This document shows, piece after piece, positions 33,955 to 46,557 of a stretch of 64,000 bases of DNA (the first letter of the stretch is position 1; each line of letters opens with the position of its first letter). The notes below the pieces were generated by a model. The model was not told the origin of the DNA. It saw nothing but the letters and a program-made list of their open reading frames with translations, and did no database searches. Both the position numbers and the translations under genes were made by a program. Origin of the DNA: Isoetes taiwanensis (taxonomy: Eukaryota; Streptophyta; Lycopodiopsida; Isoetales; Isoetaceae); contig JAJEKV010000052.1 in NCBI GenBank assembly GCA_021234155.1, positions 7,115,358-7,179,357 on the forward strand. The letters run 5' to 3'.

Positions 33955-35153
33955 ACTGACAATTGAGGCAACTAAGACTTGAAGTTTGAATGTAATAATG
34001 GACCCTAATATCCATTGTACGAATGCAAATACACATGTTATTGGATTAGCTATCTATAAGTAGATAGCTCCTTTGTCTTGCTACAAATGTACATGCACTA
34101 AATAGTTGGCTCAACCTTTATATGCAACGTGGTTTATAGTTGACTTTGAAATATGCTGGTCTCGATTGGAAATTGTTCACTTTATATCCACAAATAGGAA
34201 TTGCACACCATTGTGTTGAATTGATAAGGCTTCCACCGAAGTAAGATGAAATGTTTGAATCAAGTTTGAATACTCATGTCTTCTTATATTGTCTACGTAC
34301 CAGGGTTGTAAATGAAGCTTTATATTGATAGTAATATCTAAAATATGATGGTTTGTGCATTTAATAGTGCTACAGACACAATCAAAACTAAAACAAAAAA
34401 CTTGTTTGCAGATATGGGCTTTAGCCAATGATCATCATATTGGAGTGTGTGGCAACTTGCGATTGGGAGACGTGGAAGAAGACTTTAATTGATTTATCAG
34501 TTTAGAATGTTTTATAAAGGGGCATATGTTCATATTACATTAGGGAATCTCAAAGCTTATTGTTAACATGGACATAGATGAGGAGCTATGGCCCTTAGTG
34601 TTATCTCGAATTGTTATATCGTTGTTGATATTGTTTCAAGTAGGTTGTGAAATATTTGTCAAGATTTGTCCATTGTCCATATACTTCCACAATATCACGA
34701 CAATTCTTGGGGTAGAAGCTGTTTGCATCTCTTGTTAATAAGGATCTATGTTGGTGCAAAATATGTTGTCAATATAGACCTAATTATATGATTGAAATGG
34801 AGTGAGTGTAGGAGTCGATCTTTAGAATAGCTAGACCCAAATTATAAAACCTATAATGTAAATCAATCTCTTTGGTGAGGAAATCATGCGTCATAACTAC
34901 ATAAACACCTTTGAAACTACATTCAAGGTATGACATTTTTCAAGCTTGTTGGGACATGATAAGTGAGATATAAAGACCTCCGTATTATAAAAACTATTGT
35001 AAAAACCCTTATAAAGAAAAAACAAGTGTCTCTTTCAGTTCTTTTGCATAGCCACCACTGGCGAAGATTTCCTATGGAAGACTCCAACACAACACATTAA
35101 AAGATGCATTAAAAGTCAATACCGCCCCTCAATCTAGCCAGATTAGACAATTC
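33955..35153. other. AT-rich intergenic sequence
   Basis: No coding, repeat or structural feature recognised. Confidence 0.6.
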
Positions 35154-35393
35154 TCAAAGTTTGATTGCCAAGGATTGGGCCTCAGATTCTTCAATATGTT
35201 TAACATCAGGCTCTAATCTTTTCTCCTGCTCCTGCAAAATTACATTATCTTTGTCCAAAAATAGGTCCTCCCTGACCTTCTTTATTTGAACATAAATGTC
35301 ATTCTTTTGTCTCTTTTTTTTCTTCATTCCATTTTCCCCCCACTTCTTTGTCCAATCTTTCAAATTCTTTATCTTCTGCACAAAGCAGGCCAT
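35154..35393 (-). pseudogene. Possible LINE ORF2 linker fragment
   Basis: A 79-codon minus-strand frame: IKNLKDWTKKWGENGMKKKK, then a basic/acidic helix-like stretch ending EESEAQSLAIKL. The L-K-D/x-W-x-K pattern followed by a charged helix resembles the segment between endonuclease and RT in plant L1 proteins. No RT or endonuclease sequence is beside it, so this is tentative. Confidence 0.3.
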
Positions 35394-35962
35394 GGGTCTA
35401 CTATTCTAATTTTGGGATATAACTTTAAGGTGAGATGAATGGGATTAATAACCCAACATCACTTTTCAAACCAACATGATGACAATCTTGTTTGGCGTGC
35501 ACCAATAACCCATTATACCTGTCTTAGATTGTTTCCCTACATTTATAACTTGCAAACTAGCTCTTCTTACTTTCAACCCCACAAAACAATCAAGGTGTAC
35601 TTGTGTGAATCCATTGCTAGTATGATAAAACCAAACACGAGCATTTAAACTGCTAGTTCCATGTTCCGGTGGTGAGCTTCTTTGGTAGCTCGCGGGGTTC
35701 AACTCGATGGGCTCTGTCATGCATTCAGAAAGTGTTCTTGGTTATTTTATAGCTCTGAATTTGTAAGGCAAGGGCATTGGTTATCTTGTTGGGGTTCGAT
35801 TCCCCAAGCTCTGCTAAAGGTATGCAACATTGACTTGTATAAGGACCATTACATTTGTTTTTTTAGGTGCCCGCTTATAAACGGGTCAAAATGAGGTAGT
35901 TTCTCATGGAATATTCTGAGCGATATCGCATGATCTAATGGTCACGCAAAATTGTGAGACAC

Positions 35963-36053
35963 CCCAAATGATAATACACCCCAAATGTGTATTATCATTT
36001 GGCATATAGTGTGGGACACTCTGTTTGTATAAATGTATCCCACACTATATGCC
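35963..36053. repeat. Two overlapping perfect hairpins
   Basis: Hairpin 1: arms CCAAATGATAATACAC (35964-35979) and its exact complement (35987-36002), 7-nt loop. Hairpin 2: arms GGCATATAGTGTGGGA (36001-36016) and its exact complement (36038-36053), 21-nt loop. The two share the GG at 36001-36002. Both 16-bp stems are perfect. No ORF or flanking target duplication is seen. Confidence 0.92.
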
Positions 36054-36662
36054 GGGAAAGAAATGCACGTCTAGGAAAGAATTGTAATTTCCTAAAGAAG
36101 AGCATTATTTTATTTGCCTATGATTGAAGTATCCCAAGTGCTCATGCTCCTGTCATGTATGAGATTGCTAAAGCCAAGCATTAAGACAAATACATCATTT
36201 ATGAAGGCTAATGTACATAATGTAGAGTGCAAGTTCTACAGCTTCTTTATATATGCATTCCGTCATCCTCACTACCAGCTCCATAGCATTTGTGTAATGA
36301 AGCAATCAACCACATGAATATTCAAAGCACAAAAAGAACTATAAGACCATCCGCCAAAAAGAAATGGGAAACATCCTTATGTTTTCAAGAATTGGAGCCA
36401 AAGCATGTAAATAAACTAAGTGAATCATCATACGCCAATCAATATTGGAGATCAAATGCAGCAAGGGCAAGTATTATGATTGAAAAAAAAGGACTTACAA
36501 CAATTGTGCCTTTCTTATTACAATCCAAGGAACAAATATGTCAGGAATGTTCTGCAAAATGCAAATAAAAAGAGGTAAGAATATAAATGATGATAGTTTT
36601 TTTCATGAAGCTAAAAAGAATGCACAAATTTATGGTATTGCCAATAACATGATAATAGTTAG

Positions 36663-36978
36663 TAAATATACCTAGAGTAGGAAGGAGAAGTAGGGAAGGG
36701 TGTGCTTCGGGTTTGGACCTCCTGCAAACTTTTGCTCCTTTGTGATAAGCTGCTATTTTGGGATGTGCCAACATGCCATGACTCAAACATTGGAACAATG
36801 ATGTTTGTTGTCTAGAGTTGTGAAGTTGTTGGAGGTATGCAGATCTCAAACAATGTTTCTTAATCTGTGCACCTTCTGACGATGGCACTCTTGGTAATTC
36901 CCTTCCTTGTCTGAATAAGTAATACAATTCATGTTGACATATCAAGCAACCAAGGAGAGGTTTGCTGCCTAGACTCAT
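36663..36978 (-). CDS. Possible exon, unidentified
   Basis: About 100 codons open on the minus strand, from near GLICQHELYYLFRQGRELPR-like text to HPSLLLLPTL, ending at a donor-like CTAG|GTATATTT. An acceptor-like TGAGTCTAG lies upstream. Similar isolated open segments on the same strand are at 37745-37837 (ends AGAATGGGCAG|GTAAAT) and 40044-40104 (ATG-started, MGPNFEDGGIGDAWRTKK, ends at a GT). They could be parts of one gene, but joining them was not achieved in a consistent frame. Confidence 0.2.
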
Positions 36979-37980
36979 GTTAAAATGGAAACAAAGATAT
37001 ATAGCACATGATAGAAAGAAGGATAAGACATGGTAGTCAATATAGGAGATTCCAACTAAGTGATGTCACAAAAACGATATGCAAAGACACAAAGTTATAT
37101 AGTACTGGAACTCCAGAGTTCCAAAATAGAAGCAAACTATTGTTTTTTTTAATGCAAGATACATTTGAAGCCGTTTAAAACACTTCTCTTTTGTGCAATC
37201 TGATGCTAATAGCAAGCCATCATTCTACCCCATATAAGATAAACACTTCTTGCAAAGTCCTCTATGCAAAAAACAAAATCTACATTTGAGATAGACAAAA
37301 AAATGATTTTCAAGGTGAAAAGGAACAGGTTGGCGTCCCTCATACAACAAAGTATCAGTCAACTCCTTAATAAAAAAACATGTTTCAATAATCAAGAACT
37401 TCCAGGCATCTTTAGTAGATACAAAAACATCATATAACTCTGCCACTACTTTAGATTCTTTAATAAAAGCTATCGTTTCTCTTATTAGGATTAAAAATTT
37501 GTAACTGCATCAAGCATGACCACAACCTAAAAGCTTCAAAACATGCATCTGCTGGGCAACAGAAAAAAATAGAGAATAACCTGATTCTTCATGCATGCAA
37601 GTATCTAGAAGCTCTGAAAATATGCACAACACCATAAAGTCTTCAGCAAGATTGATTGATAAGAGCTAAACAATAATATTGGCAAAAAGAAAAAAATAAT
37701 GGGACAAATATAATCATTTACCTGCCCATTCTGGTTTCATCCAAAAGTTCGGATTCCATGCTCTTGCATTTCAAGCTTGATGTTTGGGAAGGCAATTGAT
37801 CATAAGCAAGCAGCACAATCCCCTTTCAATGAACAAATTTTAAAAATGATAGAGAAGTAAAGCCACATGACATTTTAAGTGCTTTCTCTGCAGCGGGGAT
37901 GTGAAGCTTCAATAGCAATTGCACAACTAAGTGATTGTAGTGCAGATACAAAATCATAACAATAATGGATTCTTTCTGGG

Positions 37981-38215
37981 ATACTTATGGCTCTATATGT
38001 GATCATAGTCCTGCACTGAATGCAAGAGAAAAAATATTCCTGTATAAGTCGCAAAAAACTACAATACTTAGCGTGATTTATTGACAGAAGCGTACATTCT
38101 TACTTGGAGGTTAGTTAACCTCAATACTCGTGGATTCTTATGATACTTATGGTGTAGATGTGCCCATTGTCCTGCATTGAATGCAAGAAAGAAAATATTC
38201 CTGTCTAAATCGCAA
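37981..38215. repeat. Diverged direct duplication, about 150-bp period
   Basis: Two blocks share GATACTTATGG, AT(C/T)GTCCTGCA(C/T)TGAATGCAAGA, AAAATATTCCTGT and TCGCAAA in order. Old local duplication; no function apparent. Confidence 0.7.
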
Positions 38216-41029
38216 ACAATTTGCAGAACATGCTACTCACAAATAATTCAGAAATGTTGCATTATAAAACTAGCATAGCTCACCAACTTATAATGGTACT
38301 GAAGACCCTGCTTTTCCATGACGTGAAAAAACGACCATGCAATTTACTTTTATAGTGCCAACCAGCTCTATGTATATGTACACAGCTATAATGTTGCAAT
38401 TTTGCACTCTATTACTCCACATTTCAAGTGTAGCAACTACACATTAAAGGACAGACCCTCATATGCTCATGAATACACAAACATAACTTTGGAAAGGTTG
38501 AATGGATGTCTGAACTGACCAGATCTATATTGAAGGCACTAAGCATCCTCTTTGCAAAATTGTCTATAATAGAAAAACTGCCCATTGAGTCAAATAGAAA
38601 AAATCTAAATGGAGAATCTCCTTTTGATGTGGATTTGGCAAGCCGTACACCTGTCTAAGCCACTCCTTGACCCAGAAAGTGCTTAGATTAACACTGGAGC
38701 GGGAGCTGCTATTATGACATCAACCACAACACTCTAAACAACAGAAAAAACATGAGGGAAATCGCCTTGAATGACAACAGACAACCACAATAATATGAGA
38801 TGAGAATAACAATGTTAAAACACTTATTATATGGGCATTTGGATAATGTATGATATATGGATTTTATAGACCACACTCCTTTGCTTAATTCCTCCACCTA
38901 AGACTGCAATAAGGTCCATCATACAAAAAAAAAAGAACGCAGTATCTGACATAAAAAAAAGATTTTAATTGTTACAAACATCAGAATAGCTCAAACCACG
39001 TTGCACCTGGTATATATCAAAGACCAACAATAACCAGATAAAACATGTAACAAGAGCAAAGTAGTCTACAGAAGAGCGACCGCATTGTTCAAAACAATAA
39101 TCCCAAAATATTCATGTCTTATCTGATGCATTTTAGCATAGGAGATTTTGCTTGAGAGAATTTCATTAAGAAAGCAATCTGAATTACATACGACATAGAA
39201 AAGCACTATTGCAAGGACATTGTCAAACTGCTTATCAACAAAAATTAATCCAGATTCAGATGCATTATAGCAGCGTCTAAGTATGTTAAAAGGTAGAAGG
39301 AATAGGTTGAACAAAACTACTACAAGCCTATAAATATGAATCCTACTTGAGCAAAGTCTGCAATTTAGACCATGGAATACCTGAGAGATATCACAAACTA
39401 CAATTGAAGAAAAATTCTGCTAGTATAGTTTCAAAAACTTCCTGCATAAGCAAACTAAATGCAAGTTTTGTCCCTTGAACCAAAAATCCGAAAATAGATT
39501 GCAGCTGGCCTTTTGAGAGAGTACCAAACCAATAATAGCATGCGATCTTGAAAAAAAGACACAAATCAAAGCTGCATACCTTTTCTTACACTCAGGTTGT
39601 GCTGATGTTTGATTCTACTAGGACTTCTTTGCAAAACCGGCTCCAGAAAGTAATCAAGTTGACCAAAGAATCCTTCCATCTAGCAGTCTCCTCTGTACAA
39701 GAATGGATCGTTTCTGCTGAGGAAAGGAACATGCGACTTAAATTGACCTGGTAAGTCCATGTTCACGTCCAATGCAAACGAAATAAGATGCGGAACATCC
39801 AATGACCTAATACTTGAGAAAAATATGCAATTCAAATTATGGAATAAAAATGAAGCAGACGGATCAACAAAGCTCGTCTCAACTCTAGCCATATGCAAAA
39901 ACAATGTATGAGCCTCAAACAAAGACATTAAAGACCTCCAAATATGTGGGCACTGACAAATTCTAATGACAAAGCTAAGGTTCCGGCATGCTGCAACAAA
40001 ATCAAAGCGAAATTGTATGGAGATAGTAAGAATAAAACTACCTTTTTTTGTCCTCCACGCATCTCCTATGCCGCCATCCTCAAAATTTGGTCCCATAAAA
40101 ACCTTAGGAAAATTAATTAAGAAAAATTCCAAAAAAAACCAAATTTAAAAAAATAGATAGGTACTAAATTCCTAGATTATCACATAGTTAATAATGTCAA
40201 TGGATGCCATGGAAAATTTTAAGCACCTTATATTTTTTCTAAGTGAAGTAAATTGGTCATTCCTTATTTAATTTAACTATTGGAGTGAAGTCTGGAATGG
40301 CCATTTCTGCTATTTTTTTCACAACGCAAGTCTAACCCAGGAGATTTCTTCTTCAACTTTTTAGCGCTTGAAGTGGCCAAATTTAGACAAACAACAAATT
40401 TAGATGGCAATCTACTAGTAATTTGATTTGAACACTAAATAATATGCTCATATAAATATAACAAGTTAGTTGAAAGACCCACGGAAGAATATTCTTTTGC
40501 CACCAGAGTTCAAGAATACTTGTTTACCAAAAATCATTATAATTTATGATCGATATTACTACTATGAATAGGTTTTGTTAGTCAATACAGGTGTTGATAG
40601 ACATCCTCGAGAATATGACAGTCATTATTATGTAGGGAATGGTCCTATGGTAAAAATGGCCATTTTGTTCGCCAATATCCTTCATTCATGGAACTCAAAT
40701 AGCAAATATATTAATATGTCCCAAATTACAAAATAATGAATTGGCCATTCCAATCCTTTATCTGCCAATTTACTGCTACGAAATGGCGAATCTGCACCTA
40801 CTACATAGCTAACTCATTCTACTCTGGCCGCCCAGAGGATTTTCCAGAATAGCTGATTTGGGGCCATATGCCCGCCCCGACCACTAAAATTTTTTATGAT
40901 AATTGTTGTCAACTATGCCTCAACTGATATTAGAAAAAAATGTAGATTTGGGGAGGTTTTGGCCGAAATATAAAGAAGCCAATAATATAACATGTAAATC
41001 ATAGTTTAGCTGAATGAAAATTGGGCGGT
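38216..41029. other. AT-rich intergenic sequence
   Basis: Nothing recognised beyond short ORFs and the possible first exon near 40044-40104 mentioned for the 36.7-kb segment. Confidence 0.5.
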
Positions 41030-41275
41030 CGGGGTTCTGACGACGAAACTTTGATCGACGATTTCTCTCTTATCTGGTGTCAGATTTCGGCGTGCTTGGG
41101 CTCCTTGGAAAGCTTGCTCTGAGCTCTTTACGAAGATGTATAGCATCAGCTGTTTTGCATGTGGCTTGTTGCCGCAAATAGCTGATTTCTGGACTAGTTC
41201 GGATGTCATGGTCCTGCCAGACAGGCTGATGGGGGATCGATTGAGCCTCATGGCTTGGGGCTGAAGCCAAGGGAG

Positions 41276-42560
41276 ATGGCGAGGAGGAAGAATCCTCCGG
41301 TAAAGGGGAAGGGCACGGGTCTCGGCATGCATGAAGAGGCGCGGGCTGTAGGAAGTGGCATGCAATTGGTGGCAGGGATGAGGGAGCTCTTGGAATCCCC
41401 TTCGGCTGAGAGGTATGTGGATTGCTCTTCCTCTCAATTTAATTATGAGACCCCAGTAGATTGTGTTTTGGAGACTCCGGTATTGATTCCATTAAGCATG
41501 CCCCCTTTGGAAACTGGATCTGTGATGCCCTCTTCCCTGCTTGGGAAGAGACCTCTTCTAGGGTGCAAGTAGCTGATGTGCCTCCTGGAGTGCCCCTGGA
41601 TACCTCTCAGGGTGCCAGGGCGGCAACCCCAACTCCTGTGCACCCAGTCTGGCGGAGAATGACACTGTTGCTCGCATCACTCGGCCGGGGTTTTCAGATT
41701 GGATCAAGCGCAAGGCTCCAGAGTGTAGGACTGCCCGTGTTCAAGAGGCTCTGAAATTTGTGGAGGGTCATCACTCTGTTGACCTGCAGGCAGCTCTTCC
41801 AGAGACTCCATGGATAGATATTGATCATACCAGACATGTTCAGACCATTGAGAATCTAGTTTCTTTTTTTTTTTTTATTGAAGGCATGGTTGGTGGGACT
41901 TGCACCCACCCACGTCTCCCACCCGATGGTAGCCAGTGGGTTTTGAACCCTGGTGGGGATCACCCCAATCCAAGGCCTTACCACTAGACCACCACCGCGA
42001 TGGGCCATTGAGAATCTAGTTTCATTTGCGGTATTGGGATACTTCACGGGTTACATATTGGACATGAGGAGGTTTAGCTCTTGGCTTGCCGGACATCTGA
42101 GGCGGATTGGTTTGCCCAGGTATCAGTCTCTGAAATTCCTACCAAATAATTTCTTCATAATCATGTTTGAGGCTGAGTCTTCCGTGCGGCAATTGGTTAG
42201 TCGGGGGTGGACACTTTGGGTGAATCTTATGTGTTGTATCAGTATTATACTCCGGCAATGTCCACCAGTTCTTTGACAGCGGTTAAAATCCCGTGTTGGT
42301 TCCAGATTCAGGATCTTCCTCCTGATCTGATGGTGCCTGATTTCTTGGTTTCTATGCCTAATGGCCTGGGTGTATATTTGACTCATTTTATTGTGCAGGT
42401 CCTCAAGATCTGTGTTGCTCTGCTGCTGCGGCTGTGCCCACTTCTCTTCGGTCGCGTAGTGGTCCTGGCATTTTCTCTTCGATTGAAGCTTTTGAATGGC
42501 TCTGAGATCCGGCGGATGTTTCCATCTATTGTGCTACCATCGACCACGGTGATGATCTGT
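41276..42560 (+). pseudogene. L1 ORF1 (DUF4283-like), split by a SINE
   Basis: Starts near 41276 (MARRKNPPVKGKGTGLGMHE). After frame changes it reads GFSDWIKRKAPECRTARVQE (about 41690), then ETPWIDIDHTRHVQTIENLV, where the SINE interrupts. It resumes with FAVLGYFTGYILDMRRFSSW and LPRYQSLKFLPNNFFIIMFE, the typical DUF4283 region of plant L1 ORF1/gag-like proteins, which bind the element RNA. Further frameshifts follow near 42240. Confidence 0.75.
41845..42023 (-). mobile_element. tRNA-derived SINE with 19-bp target duplication
   Basis: The identical 19-bp direct repeat CCATTGAGAATCTAGTTTC flanks it (41845-41863, 42005-42023) and re-creates the interrupted ORF1 codons IENLVS. Body 41864-42004, 141 bp, minus strand. 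An A box TGGTCTAGTGG lies near the 5' end (about 41985) and a B box GGTTCAAAACC follows (about 41948-41938), the internal RNA polymerase III promoter of tRNA genes. The 3' end is TGCCTTCAAT followed by an A-run. This is a short, apparently young SINE. Confidence 0.92.
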
Positions 42561-43098
42561 TGGTCTTTGGTGATGTGGTAGGGGTTGCGGGTGCTTACGC
42601 AGGGGCTCGGGATTCCTCTGTTCACGAGGCAGCAGGTGAGAGGACTCGTGGTGCGATGAGTGGAGTTGGGACGAGGTGGTGTGGTTGGGAGAGATGGTGT
42701 GGGGCGAGTAGGGGGAGCTTGCTGGCTGGCCGCCCATTGGATGGCGGGGCTAGGGGACGTGGTGGCTCAGGGAAGGGCTCAGATGATTTGGTTGTGGCTA
42801 GGTCTGATCTGTGGGAGGGGCTGGTGATCCTGCTGGGGATGTCCCGGTAGCGGTATGTGTTGAGCATGAGGTGGTTGGAGCAGCCCGGTTGGAGGTAGAG
42901 ACTAGAGAGACTAGTGTGGCCCATGACTCTATGGAGGTGCCTGGGGGACTTCCAACACGTGTTGGAAGTGGAATGTCACGTAGAGCGGTTGTGGGTCACA
43001 TTGTTGTGATTAATCCTCTGGCTCTAGATGATGACTCTGTGGAGTGGGCTGATGGCCTGGTGAGTAGGCATGTGGGGCTGGACACTTCTCCTCCGGGA

Positions 43099-43900
43099 TG
43101 AATAGGTCGATCCTTAGTTGGAATGTGGGGGGTGCGGTCCTCTAGTAGTAAGAGGGCCGTGTTTTTTGGCACGCCGGCAGATTCGTCCCCGATCTTGTTT
43201 GCATTCAGGAGCATAAATGTCACAGGGGTGATATGTCCAGGCTCATGAATATGGTTGGTAGGCAGTTTGTCTCTATTGCTTCTTCTTCTGGACGGACTAG
43301 TGGGGGTACTCTTATTGCTTGGAGGATGGATGTGCGGTCCATTACTCTACATGCTTGAACAAGTTTGGTGGGTGGGCAATAATTAAGTGGTTGGAGGGAG
43401 GGCAAGAGTGGGGGATTGTTAATGTTTATGCCCCTAATCAGCCTTCTCAGCGGGGTGCTTTATGGGCCACAGTCCGGAATAAGTTGCGAGCCCTTGGTGG
43501 GTTGCAGATCGCTTGGTTGCTGTTAGGGGACTTCAATGTGGTAAAGCGAGTAGAGGATTGCTCAGTTGGAACCCGGGTTGTGCATGGGTTTGAAAGGGAC
43601 CGATGGTCCGTTTGTTGCGGGATTTGGCCTTGGTTGAGGTCCACAGGGACTTGTCGTTCACCCTATTGTAATAGGCAGATTAGTGCGGGCGGACGTATGC
43701 TAGGCATGACGGTGCTATGCTTCCCCATGCGCCTTGGATGGTGTGCCCTCTTTGCACCGGAGTAACATTCGTCTACCTCCATTTCTGATCATTACCCTCG
43801 GGTTGTGTCCGGTCGAGGTCGGTTGCCCTCGGCCCTCTAGGGGCGGTGTTCCGTTTGAACACCCGGCTTACGGCTATTGCGGTTTTTCGGCCCGATCTGC
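43099..43900 (+). pseudogene. L1 ORF2 endonuclease domain
   Basis: Begins MNRSILSWNVGG, the standard N-terminus of L1 endonucleases with the catalytic Asn. Later, in another frame, GQEWGIVNVYAPNQPSQRGA and LGGLQIAWLLLGDFNVV are seen (43400-43550). It nicks target DNA in active elements. Frame changes near 43200-43380 and 43700 break it. Confidence 0.8.
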
Positions 43901-44241
43901 GGGAGTTGTGACTTGATACCTTTTCATCTCACGAAGGGTATATGCGGTATGGTGCTGCGTTGGCGGGGTGGCGTTTTGCCAAGGCCTTTGGTAGGCGGCA
44001 TGTAATGCGGCGAGGAGGCGGGGAGTTGCATGGTCTCTATCGGGGAGTTGGAAGATTCGGACCTTGACCTCCCGATGGCATTAGGGGAGAATCGCGGTGT
44101 TGCAGCGTATTGTTGCTCTGGAGCGGGTTAAAGTCGAGGAGGCGTGTGTGAAGCGGCCTTACAGTTGAAGGAGGGGGACACAAGTTCGTCGGTGTTCTTG
44201 AGGCGGCTAAGCGTGGCGATATCAAAGATCTATGGCGTCCC

Positions 44242-45561
44242 TTGCTTTGCCTGATGGCCGAACTTTGGAGGATCCCGCTGATTTGCAGAGGTATGTGCAT
44301 GCTCATTTCTCGAGGTTTTTCGCAACGCACTCTTCCCTATGAGCGAGGAGATCACGGGGGGCTTGTTTTTGGGGTCATTAAGCCATCTATTCGCCTCACC
44401 CGGCGTGAGAGCTTGGAGCAAGAGCTCTCCAGAGAGGATTTAGCGGAGGCATGTATGTGCATGGCTAAGGATAAATGTCCTGGGCTGGATGGCATCCCTG
44501 TGGAGTTCTTTCAGTCTTATTGGGAGTGGGCTGGTGAGTCTGTGTACCAGGTGTATCTTGAGTTGCTGCAGTCTTCTCAAATGGATAGGATCTTGAATAC
44601 CGTATGCATTTCCTTGATTCATAAGATTAAGCAGCCTTCTACTATTAATGATTGGAGGCCTATCTCCTTGTTGTCCTCTGTGTATAAGATTATTGCGAAA
44701 GCCCTGACAGAGAAGTTGAAGCCGGTGTTGACTTCTTCCATTAGTAAGGTGCAGTCTGGGTTTGTTCCTGGGAGGAACATTTTGACTAATGTTGCCGTGG
44801 CTTATGAGGGCCTTTATTAGGCCAGGAGAACAGGTCAAGGCATTGCCTATCTTAAGCTTGACTTTGCCAAAGCTTACGATAGTGTCCGTTGGGAGTTCTT
44901 GTCTACCATGATGTTAGCGTTGGGCTGTGGTCCACGCTTTACAGAGACAGTCATGAAGCTGCATAGGTCAGCAAGGGCTATGGTGGTGTGTCAGGGTGAA
45001 CCCTCCGCCTTTTTCTCCTTAGGCAGAGGGGGGTGCCCTTTGGCGCCGATTTTGTTTACGATTGTGGCGGAGGCACTGTCTCAGTTGTTTTTGGCTGCAG
45101 TGGAGGAGGGGGTGGTGGATGGGCTTCGGATGCAGGATGGTAGCCAGCAGATTATTAACCAGTTCGCCGATGACACTTTCCTCTTCTTGGTGGCAGAAGA
45201 GAGGAATTTGCGGAATGTGAAGGGTTTGCTGGATACTTTCTCCTTGGCCTCGGGCATTCTTCTGAATTGGGGTAAATGCTCCGCATTATGGGTCCAGCTG
45301 ACTCCGCCTCCCCCTTGTTTGGCTCTATTCCCTTGGAAGGTGCTTCAAGGTAATGTGTGTACTAAGCTGTTGGGTATTCCCTTTGGAGGGGATGTTTCCA
45401 TGGGGAGGGTGTGGGATGAGATTTTGCAGGGGTTGCAGAAACACCTCAATTGGTGGAAGGGTAGCAAGTTGTCCATGGCAGGTAGGATCACTATTGCCAA
45501 GTCAGTACTTTGTAGCACTCATGTGTATACAACATCTGCGATGTTAGCTCCCCGAGGGTAA
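44242..45561 (+). pseudogene. L1 ORF2 reverse transcriptase
   Basis: RT motifs in order: MAKDKCPGLDGIPVEFFQSY, LNTVCISLIHKIKQPSTIND-WRPISLLSS, QSGFVPGRNILTNVAVAYEG, then an in-frame TAG at 44818. It continues GIAYLKLDFAKAYDSVRWEF, GGCPLAPILFTIVAEAL, and NQFADDTFLF with the FADD box intact. Then comes the L-L-N-W-x-K-C segment GILLNWGKCSALW. A frameshift follows near 45560, with further text such as VKVAWWKYLRPWEDGGL. Confidence 0.9.
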
Positions 45562-46350
45562 GATCTGGGCTTTGGATAAGATTGTTCGAAATTTTGTGTG
45601 GGGCGGGGATGATAAAGGGGCGGTTGTTAAAGTGGCTTGGTGGAAGTATCTCCGTCCCTGGGAGGATGGGGGCTTGACCATTCTGGATTTGGCACTGCAT
45701 AGTAAGGTGTTGGTCTCCAAGTTTGTTTGGAGCATTGCAGGATGGAGCATCTTCTCGGTCTTGGGTATTTGTTGTTGCAGATCTCTTCGCCATTGTGTGG
45801 CATTTGGGAAGCCGCGTGCGTGCATGTGGAGTTGCCACAGGCCTTTGTTGTATGGTCTCAGGCCTTTCCCACATGCATCCCTTTTCTCCACGGGGTGTTG
45901 CGGGCTTGGGATCATGTGCGTGTGCTCTTCCGGCTAGATTATGCCTCGGTTTATCACCACTCCTCCTTTCTTGTGGGTTCCTCTACCCCTAGCACTTGCC
46001 CTTGGCGCCACCAGGTGCATGCTCGGGACCTTGAGCCGTTGGAGGCGAGCTGTTGTGCTCACCTTGGAGGATTGGTATTGGGGTGGTCAGCTAGCCGTGG
46101 GAGTTCTTCGAGCTCGCTTTAGCCGAGGGGCCAGGAGCTATCACGGGAACAAGTGGCGGGGAGTATTCCGCTACACATACCTATAGTCCCTTAGGATGAT
46201 GTGGTGGTGCGGGTTTGGAGGGTTCATCCAGGATGTTGTGTCTTCTTGTTTTGTGTGGTCTTGTTACCGGGGGTCTTTGGCTATTCATGACACCTTTGCC
46301 CCCTTCCAGGCAAGTGGTCTCTGTAGCTTAGGGTTCTCGATGGCTTCGGT

Positions 46351-46557
46351 TTGGGCGTGGACATGGAGCTCACTTCCCCCCAGAAGGTTAGGGTGCTTAC
46401 GTGGCGGTGGTGCAGTTGTATCTGGGTGAATGCCCTTGTGAGTCGGTTTAAGCCCGGTGTGAGCCCTCTACGCCCTTGTTGTGGCCTTCATCGTGAGGCT
46501 GTGGAGCATTATGCGGTTCTATGCCCTCACTTGCTTGTTTGCACGGGATTGGGTTAG
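46351..46557 (+). pseudogene. L1 ORF2 C-terminal zinc-binding region
   Basis: The frame contains LRPCCGLHREAVEHYAVLCP, which fits the C-x-x-C/E-x-x-x-H-x-x-x-x-C pattern of zf-RVT domains after plant L1 RTs. Upstream is VRVLTWRWCSCIWVNALVSR, the usual preceding helix. Confidence 0.6.

Noticed and set aside
42622..42924. GC-rich ORFs on both strands of the L1 between ORF1 and ORF2
   Set aside because: They arise from high GC with few stops; no domain similarity, and they lie inside the decayed L1.
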